Shown here one piece after another: positions 25,699-32,659 of a stretch of 35,238 nucleotides of DNA (positions are counted from its first letter, which is position 1; the number at the start of each line of letters is the position of its first letter). The position numbers were made by a program, and so were the translations under genes. This DNA is from JAGOEX01 sp964630905 (GTDB lineage: Bacteria; UBP6; UBA1177), in the NCBI GenBank assembly GCA_964630905.1, contig CAZVWR010000033.1, positions 1 to 35,238 on the forward strand, read 5' to 3'. The notes under the pieces were generated by a model. The model worked only from the letters and a program-made list of their open reading frames with translations, was not told where the DNA came from and ran no database searches.

Positions 25699-26795
25699 TA
25701 TTTCTTATCCAGATCTATCAGTTGATAAACATCATTCCCGAGCCCTATCTTTTTGCCGTATTCTATCTGCGGTCTTCCGGAAACTCCCGAATGTTTTGCA
25801 AAGGCATCTTTTGTGTGAACCGCTTCATTCACCAGATCGTATGAAGCCGCATCTATTGCCAGCATGTCAGTTGAGACAACTATTCCTATATCTTTTACAA
25901 AGGGTTTTCCTGCACTGCTCATACAGTCGCAATCAGGTGAAATATCAGCAAGAACATTTATATAGATCATGTGTTTGTTATCTTTAATGATCTTCGCATA
26001 TTCGACAAGTTTTTCCATGAACGCCGGAGTATCTGTGGATCCCCACGGAACGCCGTAAACGCGGGTCGGGCATAAACCGATGCACTTTGCACATCCGATG
26101 CATTTTAAAGGATCAATGACAACTTTGGGTTCAATAGTTATGGCATTTCCCGGACATTGCGGAACACAGATGCCGCATTTTATACATTTTGAACTGTTCA
26201 CCGTCGGTATTGTCGAAGCATGCATCGCCATTTTCCCTGCTATTGCGCCAAGGCCCATTGCAACATTTTTGATGGCGCCCCCTACTCCGGCACCTTTATG
26301 ACCTTTAAAGTGAGAAAGAACAACGATTGTGTCGTAATTGTTCATATGAGAACCGACGATCGCTTTTTTAATGTGTTTAAGACCTGTTGCAGGGTATTCT
26401 ATCGTTCCTTCAGAGTCGAGAATATCAATCGGGGCATAGGTAAAACCGTGCTCTTTTGCAAGTTTGATATGACTTTCGGTATAGCGTCGCTTTCCTACAT
26501 AAAGAACATTTGTCTCCACAAAAGTTGAGTTGAGCGATTTAACAAGATCTTTCATCATTGCCGGCTTGATATAGTATTTATTGCCGTCTTCACCGAAATG
26601 GACTTTAAGGCCTATCCGCTTCCCTTTTACCAAAGGACGAATTTTTTCAAATGCCTTCATCAGACCATTAGGCGAGATATCTTTTGTGAAATATACCTCC
26701 GCTTTTGGAGCGTTTTCTGTTTTCTTCTGTGCATACAGCGTGACAACTGAAAAGACAGCAAGCACAACCAATATTGAAATTCTTAGTTTTTTCAT
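25698..26795 (-). CDS. Exported DUF362 protein with two [4Fe-4S] ferredoxin motifs
   Basis: The 365-residue DUF362 protein carries two complete cluster motifs: Cys204/207/210/214 (CIKCGICVPQCP) and Cys232/235/238/242 (CIGCAKCIGLCP). The DUF362 core includes SHFKGHKGAGVGGAIKNVAMGLG and the terminal segment with SPDCDCMSS. Unusually, it begins with a clear Sec signal peptide (KKLRISILVVLAVFSVVTLYAQ) without a lipobox or twin arginines. ATG at 26795 starts that signal peptide, 4 bases after the preceding stop. It lies between the P-loop gene and the phosphoribosyltransferase gene in one operon. Function of the family is unknown; electron transfer is likely. Confidence 0.85.
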   Translation of the reverse strand: MKKLRISILVVLAVFSVVTLYAQKKTENAPKAEVYFTKDISPNGLMKAFEKIRPLVKGKRIGLKVHFGEDGNKYYIKPAMMKDLVKSLNSTFVETNVLYVGKRRYTESHIKLAKEHGFTYAPIDILDSEGTIEYPATGLKHIKKAIVGSHMNNYDTIVVLSHFKGHKGAGVGGAIKNVAMGLGAIAGKMAMHASTIPTVNSSKCIKCGICVPQCPGNAITIEPKVVIDPLKCIGCAKCIGLCPTRVYGVPWGSTDTPAFMEKLVEYAKIIKDNKHMIYINVLADISPDCDCMSSAGKPFVKDIGIVVSTDMLAIDAASYDLVNEAVHTKDAFAKHSGVSGRPQIEYGKKIGLGNDVYQLIDLDKK

Positions 26796-26799
26796 AATG

Positions 26800-27807
26800 T
26801 TACTTCGATTTTTCAGCAAGAGTTGTCATAGCTTTTGAAAGGCCTGAATACATTGCTTTGTATTCTTTATCTTTCCAATCTTTTTTATCTTTTCTTATAA
26901 ATGTTGTAAGGTCTGATCTGTTGTCAAAACGGGCGATGGGGATGTTCCATTTTTTTGTGACATAGATCTGTTTCCCCCCTTTTTTTGCTGCAACAAACCT
27001 TTCAACTTTCACGGTGTCTTTTCTGTCGCTTGTTTCAATGAGATAAGCCATGTCATCACAGCCGTATTCGCCAAGCATTACTTCAAGCGGAACTCCGTGG
27101 TGAAGGATCGAGCTCTGTCCATCCGGCTTTGCCCTTTCATAATTTTTTCTTCTGCTTTCTTCAGGGGTTACCCAGACATAAAGAATTGATGCTCTGCTTA
27201 AAATGTGTTCAGAAAATGTTTCAAAGGCAAATGCATAACCCTGCGGTGGCGTAAGAGGCATTTGAGCACCGTTGGCGCCTCCTCTTGCAAGTTCTATCAC
27301 TATCGTTTTTCCTGTTTTATCAGTCTTTGCAACTTTGTTTTTTTCCCTAATAAATTCAGCCACTTCATTTTCAAGAACATGTCCCAACTCTATTCTTTTA
27401 TCCCACGGGATCTTGCCAAGTTCACGACCCATACCAAACTTTGATCTTGCAATATCAAGTCGTTCAAAAAGCCATTGAGCCGCAGACGGAACATTGATCA
27501 CGGTTGAATTGCAGAGATCTTCATAATCCAGATTGAGAAGTTCAACAAGCGTCCCCCACTCCATTCCGTCCTTGAAAGGTCTTGTCGGCCCTTTATAAAA
27601 AACATAGTCAAACCCCATCTTTCCAAGTTCGTCATCAATCCGGTGCATAAAGTGGACATAAGGATAATCATCAAGCTGCAAGGTCGGCCCCATGTGCATA
27701 TCTTTCCTGCACTGAGCCGGTGTCAGAAGCTCCATGAACCGCCTCACTTCAGATTTTCCCGAAGCCGGAAGCGCCATCAGAAGGACAGTATCAAGCAGTT
27801 TTGTCAT
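26800..27807 (-). CDS. P-loop kinase-like protein of unknown function
   Basis: The product (335 residues) opens with a Walker A motif, MALPASGKSEV (about residues 11-21). Other segments suggest an ATP-dependent kinase or nucleotide-handling enzyme: VIELARGGANG is a candidate Walker B-like strand, and WVTPEESRRKNYERA is an Arg-rich helix resembling a kinase lid. The long central region (LQLDDYPYVHFMHRIDDEL, KGPTRPFKDGMEWGTLVELLNLDYEDL) does not match any family I recognise. ATG at 27807 is better spaced from AGGAG (6 bases) than the GTG at 27810. It is the first gene of an operon with the DUF362 and phosphoribosyltransferase genes and has a near-consensus promoter. Confidence 0.75.
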   Translation of the reverse strand: MTKLLDTVLLMALPASGKSEVRRFMELLTPAQCRKDMHMGPTLQLDDYPYVHFMHRIDDELGKMGFDYVFYKGPTRPFKDGMEWGTLVELLNLDYEDLCNSTVINVPSAAQWLFERLDIARSKFGMGRELGKIPWDKRIELGHVLENEVAEFIREKNKVAKTDKTGKTIVIELARGGANGAQMPLTPPQGYAFAFETFSEHILSRASILYVWVTPEESRRKNYERAKPDGQSSILHHGVPLEVMLGEYGCDDMAYLIETSDRKDTVKVERFVAAKKGGKQIYVTKKWNIPIARFDNRSDLTTFIRKDKKDWKDKEYKAMYSGLSKAMTTLAEKSK

Positions 27808-27844
27808 CACTTTCTCCTAAAAAAGAAATTAAAAAAACTGCAAT

Positions 27845-27873
27845 ATTCTACAGTCTAACTGAGATAGAGTCAA
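27845..27873 (-). promoter_or_regulatory. Sigma70-type promoter for the P-loop/DUF362/PRTase operon
   Basis: On the minus strand TTGACT (27868-27873), a 17-base spacer and TAGAAT (27845-27850) lie about 38 bases before the start codon at 27807. Confidence 0.62.
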
Positions 27874-27938
27874 AAAAGAACGGATGATTCAAGGTTTTTA
27901 TATTATATCCGTGCATGTTGTTGAGTTAAATTTTCTGA

Positions 27939-29111
27939 TCAAATGATGTTTCCAATTCCCGGATTTACATAAATATATTTTTCCAATGTCACTCTGCCGT
28001 GTGCTATGGGGGCGGCAACAATTGCCTGAGTCTTGTATCCTTTTTTCTCAAGCAGGGGCAGAACTTTGTCAAAATTGAATTTTCTTTCATCCGGCTTTTC
28101 AGCACTTTTTGCTTCGACGGCATAAATCATATTATTTTTTATCACAAGAACATCAATTTCAACACCGTTTGAATCACGGTAGTAAAAAACATTCGCTGAA
28201 GTGTCCATTGATACAGTTTTAATTATTTCGCAGACAACAAAATTCTCCCATATCTGACCAATTAAAGGACTTTCCCATAAACCGGCATCACCGCTAATCC
28301 TTAACAAATTACAAAGAAGTCCTGTGTCGCAGAAAAACATTTTAGGCGATTTTATCAGTCTTTTCCCAATATTCTCAAAATATGGCGGGATAATTGATAT
28401 AACTCCGCTTGATTCCAGAACTGATACCCACGATTTAGCTGTGTTGGGAGAAATTGAAGCATCTTTTGCAAGCTCTGACAAATTCAAAATGTTTGCCGAT
28501 CTTAAGGCAAGTAACTGAATAAATTTCTGAAAACTATTAAGATCTCCGATGTTTACGATGCTTCTGACATCTCTTTCAATATAGGTTTTCAGATAATCTC
28601 TGAAAAAAATGTCTGAATCCATATCAGAATTTTTCCATAATTCAGGAAATCCGCCCCTTTTGACAAGATTTTCAACTCCGGTGTTTATTCCGGCGTTTTT
28701 GATCTCAACTGCACTTAGAGTTGAAAGCTCAATTATTGAAATTCTTCCTGCAAGAGATTCACTGATGTTATTCATCAAAGAAAAGCGCTGGCTTCCAGTC
28801 AGCACCCATTTTCCATAAACATCACAATTTTCATCAATAATAATCTTAAGTTCCCTTAAAAGATCGGGAGCATACTGAATCTCATCTATTATAACTCTTG
28901 AAGCATTTTCAAATCTTTTTAAAAACAGTTTCGGCTTTTCATTCGCCTCTCTTGCAAGGATCATATCATCCAGAGTGACATAGACAGCTTCCGGAAAAAG
29001 CCGCTTTAAAAGAGATGATTTCCCTGACTGTCTCATCCCTGTCAGCAGAACAGCAGGTCTTGTTTTAACCGCCTTTAATAACTGATCTGAACACGCTCTT
29101 TCAATCCACAT
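27939..29111 (-). CDS. AAA ATPase with DUF4143 domain
   Basis: The 390-residue protein is a standard member of the AAA_14/DUF4143 family. Walker A is GMRQSGKSSLL (about 25-35) and Walker B RVIIDEIQYAPDLL (about 72-85). VLTGSQRFSLMNNISESLAGRISIIEL is the sensor region and FFRDYLKTYIERDVRSI the family hallmark. The C-terminal part, with YYRDSNGVEIDVLV and YAVEAKSA, corresponds to a PD-(D/E)xK-like nuclease fold. Cellular function is unknown despite very wide distribution; members often multiply in anaerobes. ATG at 29111 (MWIERA) is chosen because GGAG lies 7 bases upstream; an ATG at 29123 is also possible. Confidence 0.9.
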   Translation of the reverse strand: MWIERACSDQLLKAVKTRPAVLLTGMRQSGKSSLLKRLFPEAVYVTLDDMILAREANEKPKLFLKRFENASRVIIDEIQYAPDLLRELKIIIDENCDVYGKWVLTGSQRFSLMNNISESLAGRISIIELSTLSAVEIKNAGINTGVENLVKRGGFPELWKNSDMDSDIFFRDYLKTYIERDVRSIVNIGDLNSFQKFIQLLALRSANILNLSELAKDASISPNTAKSWVSVLESSGVISIIPPYFENIGKRLIKSPKMFFCDTGLLCNLLRISGDAGLWESPLIGQIWENFVVCEIIKTVSMDTSANVFYYRDSNGVEIDVLVIKNNMIYAVEAKSAEKPDERKFNFDKVLPLLEKKGYKTQAIVAAPIAHGRVTLEKYIYVNPGIGNII

Positions 29112-29144
29112 TTTTTTCTCCATCAAACAAAAACCACAGAAATC

Positions 29145-29173
29145 AACATAGCATATTTATGTAATTTAGTCAA
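29145..29173 (-). promoter_or_regulatory. Sigma70-type promoter for the AAA/DUF4143 gene
   Basis: On the minus strand TTGACT (29168-29173), a 17-base spacer and TATGTT (29145-29150) lie about 34 bases before the chosen start. A perfect palindrome sits 14 bases upstream of the -35 box. Confidence 0.5.
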
Positions 29174-29187
29174 TCAACTTTATGAAT

Positions 29188-29208
29188 ATCTGCAATTCAA
29201 TTGCAGAT
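29188..29208. repeat. 21-bp perfect palindrome, candidate operator
   Basis: Arms ATCTGCAATT and AATTGCAGAT flank a single C. The site is AT-rich and lacks a T-run, so it does not look like a terminator. Its place just upstream of the ATPase promoter suggests a binding site for a dimeric regulator. Confidence 0.6.
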
Positions 29209-29265
29209 TTACATAACATTCCTGATTCTTAAAGTTCCGGGAAAACTAAGAAAAGTGGAATTGAT

Positions 29266-29665
29266 TTAGGGGGTTAAGGTGGATTTAAACCACAGTTTTA
29301 TATGTAAATGTTGCGCCATGACCCCTACTTTGATATATGTTTCAAGCGTGTTGCCTGATCCGTCAACTTTGGCCACTGGTGATAACTGCCCTGCGTAAAT
29401 GAGTCTGTATTCCGTCACGCCATTCACCTGCTTAGATATCAATCGATTCCTTCCGTCAATCATAGTGAAAAACTTGTCATAAAGTGCTTCAACTGCAACA
29501 CTGCCGTCATCGAATAAGAGTCCTTGTTTTTTGTTTTCATTAAAAACATACATAACTTTCTTGTTTTTTATGCTCTCTTTTTTTTTCATCAGCATTTAAG
29601 TAAAAGGGATTCTTTAGCAAAATCAATGAAAATAACGACATTAAAATACATATTTTTATACTCAT
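29266..29665 (-). pseudogene. Secreted RHS-like fragment broken by a +1 frameshift in an A9 tract
   Basis: A good ribosome site (AAGGAG, 29673-29678) and ATG at 29665 open a signal peptide (MSIKICILMSLFSLILLKNPF, residues 1-21 in part). After NADEKK the frame is lost at nine consecutive A on the minus strand (29578-29586) and stops at 29540. If one A is removed, reading continues into KESIKNKKVMYVFNENKKQG and on to RLISKQVNGVTEYRLIYAGQLSPVAKVDGSGNTLETYI, which resembles the RHS/YD-repeat core (ISK.VNG.T..Y.Y.G.L..V.D.SGN). The last 20 residues (about GVMAQHLHIKLWF) have no RHS character. So the locus is either a pseudogene, a slippage-dependent gene, or a sequencing error in the homopolymer. 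It follows the 88-aa gene by 16 bases. Confidence 0.6.
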
Positions 29666-29681
29666 ACTTTTTCTCCTTTTT

Positions 29682-29948
29682 CTAAAACTTAAATTCCATA
29701 ACCGAAGGTCCAACAACTCCATCCGATTCAATCAATTTTTTAAGGTTTTGCTGTTTACTTGTATCTGCGCCCGGAGCAAACGGATTTCTGACAAATCCTT
29801 TAGTTCCGTCTGCGTTGTTTGTTTCCCATATTATTTGTTTCATTGGATCAGGTCCTTTGTAAAATGGGTTAAAAACAAATACCCATCTCGGTCTTCCAGA
29901 TGGTCCTTCTTCTTCCATTATTTCTTCTTCCATTATTTCTTCTTCCAT
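29682..29948 (-). CDS. Hypothetical 88-aa protein with repeated MEEEI start
   Basis: The frame starts at an ATG that shares its A with the stop of the WG-repeat gene (TAATG), so it is translationally coupled. The first 14 residues are repeats of MEEEI, encoded by a 15-bp tandem repeat that offers three in-frame ATG codons (29948, 29933, 29918). The rest contains NPFYKGPDPMKQIIWETNNA and RNPFAPGADTSKQQNLKKL, polar and rich in Pro, Gly and Asn, with no signal peptide. The NPF and PGAD phrases recall RHS-associated tails, but no family is recognised. Neighbours suggest membership of a toxin-immunity type remnant. Confidence 0.5.
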   Translation of the reverse strand: MEEEIMEEEIMEEEGPSGRPRWVFVFNPFYKGPDPMKQIIWETNNADGTKGFVRNPFAPGADTSKQQNLKKLIESDGVVGPSVMEFKF

Positions 29949-29960
29949 TATTTCTTCTTC
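29907..29960. repeat. 15-bp tandem repeat spanning a stop/start junction
   Basis: On the minus strand the unit GAAGAAGAAATAATG occurs three times without mismatch (plus-strand copies at 29916-29930, 29931-29945 and 29946-29960), followed by a partial fourth copy. The first copy contains the stop of the WG-repeat gene and the ATG of the next gene. A unit of five codons keeps frame when copy number changes. Confidence 0.85.
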
Positions 29961-31297
29961 ACTTTATTCTCGATTTTCCATGCACCTTTTCCATTGTCCA
30001 TCTCAGGGACAGCATCATATTCTTCTGTAAGTTTACCGTTCACAAAAACCTTTTTGTTTTTTTTGTTATCCATTTCATCCAGTAAAATTACAATTTTTTT
30101 CTCTTTCCCGGAATCATCTTTCCAAATCAAAATTTGTTCTTTATATTCATTAGGAAGTGGCTGCATTTCAGACTTTACCCAAATATAAACCTTTGCAAGT
30201 CCTTCAGAAAAACCCGTCCCGATTCCATTAAATTTAGGTTTTATCACCCAGTTGCCATTAATATCTATAAATCCCCATTTCCCACAATCATATTCTCTTT
30301 TGTTGCAATTTTCTCCAATTTTAACGGCAGCTAATCCTTCTGAAAAATCAGATGCATCATCAAATTGAGGATTTATAATATATTGAAATTCTTTATTTAT
30401 AAATCCTGCTTTTCTGTTCTTTTCCTTAACAACTGCCACACCATTTTTAAAAGGTTTTGCATACACAAAAGTTAAAGGAGAAGCCTTTTCCCCTTTTTCA
30501 TTAAAATAAAAACATGAGAATTTATTATCAGCACCATTTTTACAAGCTACTGCTAATCCTTCTGAAAACTCAGAAATGTAGCTGTATTCCAACGGAAGAA
30601 TTCTGTTGCCTTTCGTATCTATTAATCCATCAATATAATTTCCTTTATCCCTTCGGCAAACTTTAGCCAATCCATTATCCCAAAATGGCTCTGCATAATC
30701 GAATTCTGGGTCTATCACTGTTTCGCCTTTTATGTTCAAATATCCATATCTAAAAATATCCCCTTTTTTTATCTGTGCCGGAGCTAAACCTAAATTAAAA
30801 CGCCCTCGAAATTTATAATTCATTTCTGTCAACAAGTTAAAGTTTTTGTCCATTATGCCATTTTTATAATCTACTTTCCCGTTTTCATCTGGTTCAACTG
30901 GTTTTCCAACAATAAAAAATTCTTCATTTTCAATGCCTTCATAAAATCCCACTGAAAACCACAGTCCTTTTTCTTTAAACCTGTTTCTGACTTCTTCAAA
31001 TCTCCCTTTTTTTATTTCTTCTTCTTTTTCTGTCCCGTTTTTATCAAGGAACCTCTTAATATTCATGTTCAGATTATAGTACTCAAAACTGTAATGTGCA
31101 TTTCCATTCTCAAATTTTCCATATTTAAAATATTTCTCATCCGGTTCAATTATCCATTTTCCTTCCTTATCTATATATCCTGCTATCATTTCATGTTCAT
31201 CATATTTCCATTTTTCTGAAATATGATCGTTTTTTTTCTCTCCAGTGCAACAACTTGATAACACTATAATTATTAACAAAACTGCCATGTTTTTCAT
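29948..31297 (-). CDS. WG-repeat lipoprotein
   Basis: The 449-residue protein starts with a lipoprotein signal peptide (MAVLLIIIVLSSC; the first Cys of SSCC is presumed lipidated). It carries at least five WG repeats: GYIDKEGKWIIEP, GYLNIKGETVIDPEFDYAEPF, GLIDTKGNRILPLEYSYISEF, GFINKEFQYIINPQFDDASDF and WGFIDINGNWVIKPKFNGIG, most followed by the SEGLA phrase typical of this repeat. WG-repeat proteins are often downstream of RHS and other polymorphic toxins, where some are thought to be immunity proteins. Here an RHS-like tail scrap lies directly upstream. The ATG follows a full AGGAGGT site. Function remains unproven. Confidence 0.85.
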   Translation of the reverse strand: MKNMAVLLIIIVLSSCCTGEKKNDHISEKWKYDEHEMIAGYIDKEGKWIIEPDEKYFKYGKFENGNAHYSFEYYNLNMNIKRFLDKNGTEKEEEIKKGRFEEVRNRFKEKGLWFSVGFYEGIENEEFFIVGKPVEPDENGKVDYKNGIMDKNFNLLTEMNYKFRGRFNLGLAPAQIKKGDIFRYGYLNIKGETVIDPEFDYAEPFWDNGLAKVCRRDKGNYIDGLIDTKGNRILPLEYSYISEFSEGLAVACKNGADNKFSCFYFNEKGEKASPLTFVYAKPFKNGVAVVKEKNRKAGFINKEFQYIINPQFDDASDFSEGLAAVKIGENCNKREYDCGKWGFIDINGNWVIKPKFNGIGTGFSEGLAKVYIWVKSEMQPLPNEYKEQILIWKDDSGKEKKIVILLDEMDNKKNKKVFVNGKLTEEYDAVPEMDNGKGAWKIENKVKKK

Positions 31298-31309
31298 TTT
31301 TCTTACCTC

Positions 31310-31393
31310 CTATTCCCAAAAATCAATTTCAGGGGTGTATGGAACCATAGGTGTCAGGGCGCCATAAGTACATATGTTTTCACTCGCAAGCAT
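31310..31393 (-). pseudogene. Short RHS-like C-terminal tail fragment
   Basis: Between the cupin stop and the WG-repeat gene a 27-codon frame reads MLASENICTYGALTPMVPYT then PEIDFWE and ends at TAG (31310-31312), which overlaps the AGGAGGT site of the WG gene. The sequence looks coding (no bias to stop codons, ordered aromatic/Pro pattern) and resembles the last residues of RHS-type proteins, but is too short to be sure. It is probably the residual 3' end of a deleted toxin gene, inserted right after the cupin. It could still be chance. Confidence 0.3.
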
Positions 31394-31399
31394 CTGAAT

Positions 31400-31672
31400 T
31401 CACTTAAAATTATAATGTTTTCTCACTGCTTTTCTGATGTTCCAGCGGCAATTCATCCCTTCAGGAAATGTGACGAAATCACCTTTTCCGAATTTATAGA
31501 CACTGCCTGTTGTGTCGTCTGTGACTTCGACTTCGCCTTCAAGCAGATAACATTCCTCTTGCGAATCATAATACCAAGGGAATCTGCTCACTTCCTTTTC
31601 CCATATACCCCACGAAAATACGCCTCTTTCCTTCAACTGTGCATCTGTCAGTTTTTCAATCTTAACCGCCAT
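31400..31672 (-). CDS. Small cupin-domain protein (EutQ/DUF861-like)
   Basis: The 90-residue protein has the single-domain cupin fold with FSWGIWEKEVSRFPWYYDSQEECYLLEGEVEV (in segments), then GSVYKFGKGDFVTFPEGMNCRWNI. The conserved E-E-C-Y-L-L-x-G-E-V and G-D-x-V-x-F-P-x-G-x-x-C-x-W phrases match the DUF861 subfamily, related to ureidoglycine aminohydrolase and EutQ cupins. ATG at 31672 is chosen for its AAGGAG site; the frame extends ten codons upstream. Substrate is unknown. Confidence 0.88.
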   Translation of the reverse strand: MAVKIEKLTDAQLKERGVFSWGIWEKEVSRFPWYYDSQEECYLLEGEVEVTDDTTGSVYKFGKGDFVTFPEGMNCRWNIRKAVRKHYNFK

Positions 31673-31776
31673 TTTTAACTCCTTAAAATTAAACAGTAAC
31701 AACCGATTTTACACTTTTGACCGGACAATGGAAATAAAAACAGTCACCACTTTTAAATAAGTTTTTGTGATTTTGC

Positions 31777-31805
31777 TTGACTTATATACTATCAATATTT
31801 AATAA
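31777..31805 (+). promoter_or_regulatory. Sigma70-type promoter for the fumarase-KOR operon
   Basis: TTGACT (31777-31782), a 17-base spacer and TAATAA (31800-31805) lie just before the fumarase start at 31829, leaving a leader of only about 17 bases with a weak TTGGGG ribosome site. Confidence 0.55.
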
Positions 31806-31828
31806 TCCCTTAGTTATTTGGGGTCGCA

Positions 31829-32647
31829 ATGCGAATTATTGACGGGACTCACATAATTGAGGCGGTCAGAAACCTCTTCATCGAGCTTAATTATCAGCCC
31901 GAATCCTTGAAAAACATTTCATTTAAAGAAGACGACATGTCTGATGACGAAGCGGAACTTGCCAATATCCTTGACGAAAACATGCTTAACGCAAAAAATG
32001 AACTCAGACCTCTGTGTCAGGACTGCGGAGTTGCACAGGTCTTCATAAAAAAAGGAAAGTTCGTTTCATACAGTGACGCGCCGGAACTTTCGATACTCAT
32101 CAACAAAGGTGTCGAGCTTGCCTACAGCGAAGGACTTCTTAGAAAATCGACAGTACGGGACCCTTTTGAAAGAGTGAACGAAGGGAAAAATCTGCCTGCG
32201 TTCATCCACATTGAAGAATGCGAGGGAGATACTTTTGAACTATGGGGACTTGTAAAAGGAGGCGGAAGCGAAAATGTCAGCACTCTCAAAATGATCTCCC
32301 CTGCTGAAGGAAGGCACGGTGTTGCCGACTTTGTTTTTGAAACCCTTAAATCAGCCGCAGGAAAGGGATGCCCCCCCTACTTCATAGGATTAGGAATAGG
32401 CGGAACCTTTGACAGCATCCCTATAACAGCAAAAACAGCACTTCTTGAAAAATGCAGTGAAGACAAAGAGTTATATGATATAATAATGACACGCGTAAAA
32501 GAGATTGACTACGGAATACTCGGATTTCCCGGTATTTCAGCTATTAAAGCGCTTTACATAAAAAAGGAACCTACCCACATCGCGATGATGCCTGTCGCGG
32601 TTGCACTTAACTGTCACAGCTTCAGAAGCGGAAAAATAATTTTTTAA
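31829..32647 (+). CDS. Class I fumarate hydratase, alpha (N-terminal) subunit
   Basis: The 272-residue protein is the N-terminal half of the two-subunit, [4Fe-4S] class I hydratases (fumarase or L(+)-tartrate dehydratase). The three cluster cysteines are at Cys63 (PLCQDCG), Cys181 (GKGCPP) and Cys262 (LNCHS). VKGGGSENVSTLKMISPAEG and GLGIGGTFD are further family motifs. The enzyme interconverts fumarate and malate. Fumarase cannot be separated from tartrate dehydratase by motif alone, but the adjacent ferredoxin oxidoreductase genes favour a TCA role. The beta subunit follows after 12 bases. Confidence 0.92.
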   Translation: MRIIDGTHIIEAVRNLFIELNYQPESLKNISFKEDDMSDDEAELANILDENMLNAKNELRPLCQDCGVAQVFIKKGKFVSYSDAPELSILINKGVELAYSEGLLRKSTVRDPFERVNEGKNLPAFIHIEECEGDTFELWGLVKGGGSENVSTLKMISPAEGRHGVADFVFETLKSAAGKGCPPYFIGLGIGGTFDSIPITAKTALLEKCSEDKELYDIIMTRVKEIDYGILGFPGISAIKALYIKKEPTHIAMMPVAVALNCHSFRSGKIIF

Positions 32648-32659
32648 GGAGCGAACTTT

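Noticed and set aside
27939..29111. AAA/DUF4143 ATPase as an anti-phage defence gene
   Set aside because: No restriction, toxin or defence partner is adjacent; the family is widespread without a proven defence role.
29540..29731. 63-codon frame as an independent small gene
   Set aside because: The first 22 codons overlap the 88-aa gene; from the ATG at 29665 it is the 5' part of the frameshifted RHS-like gene.
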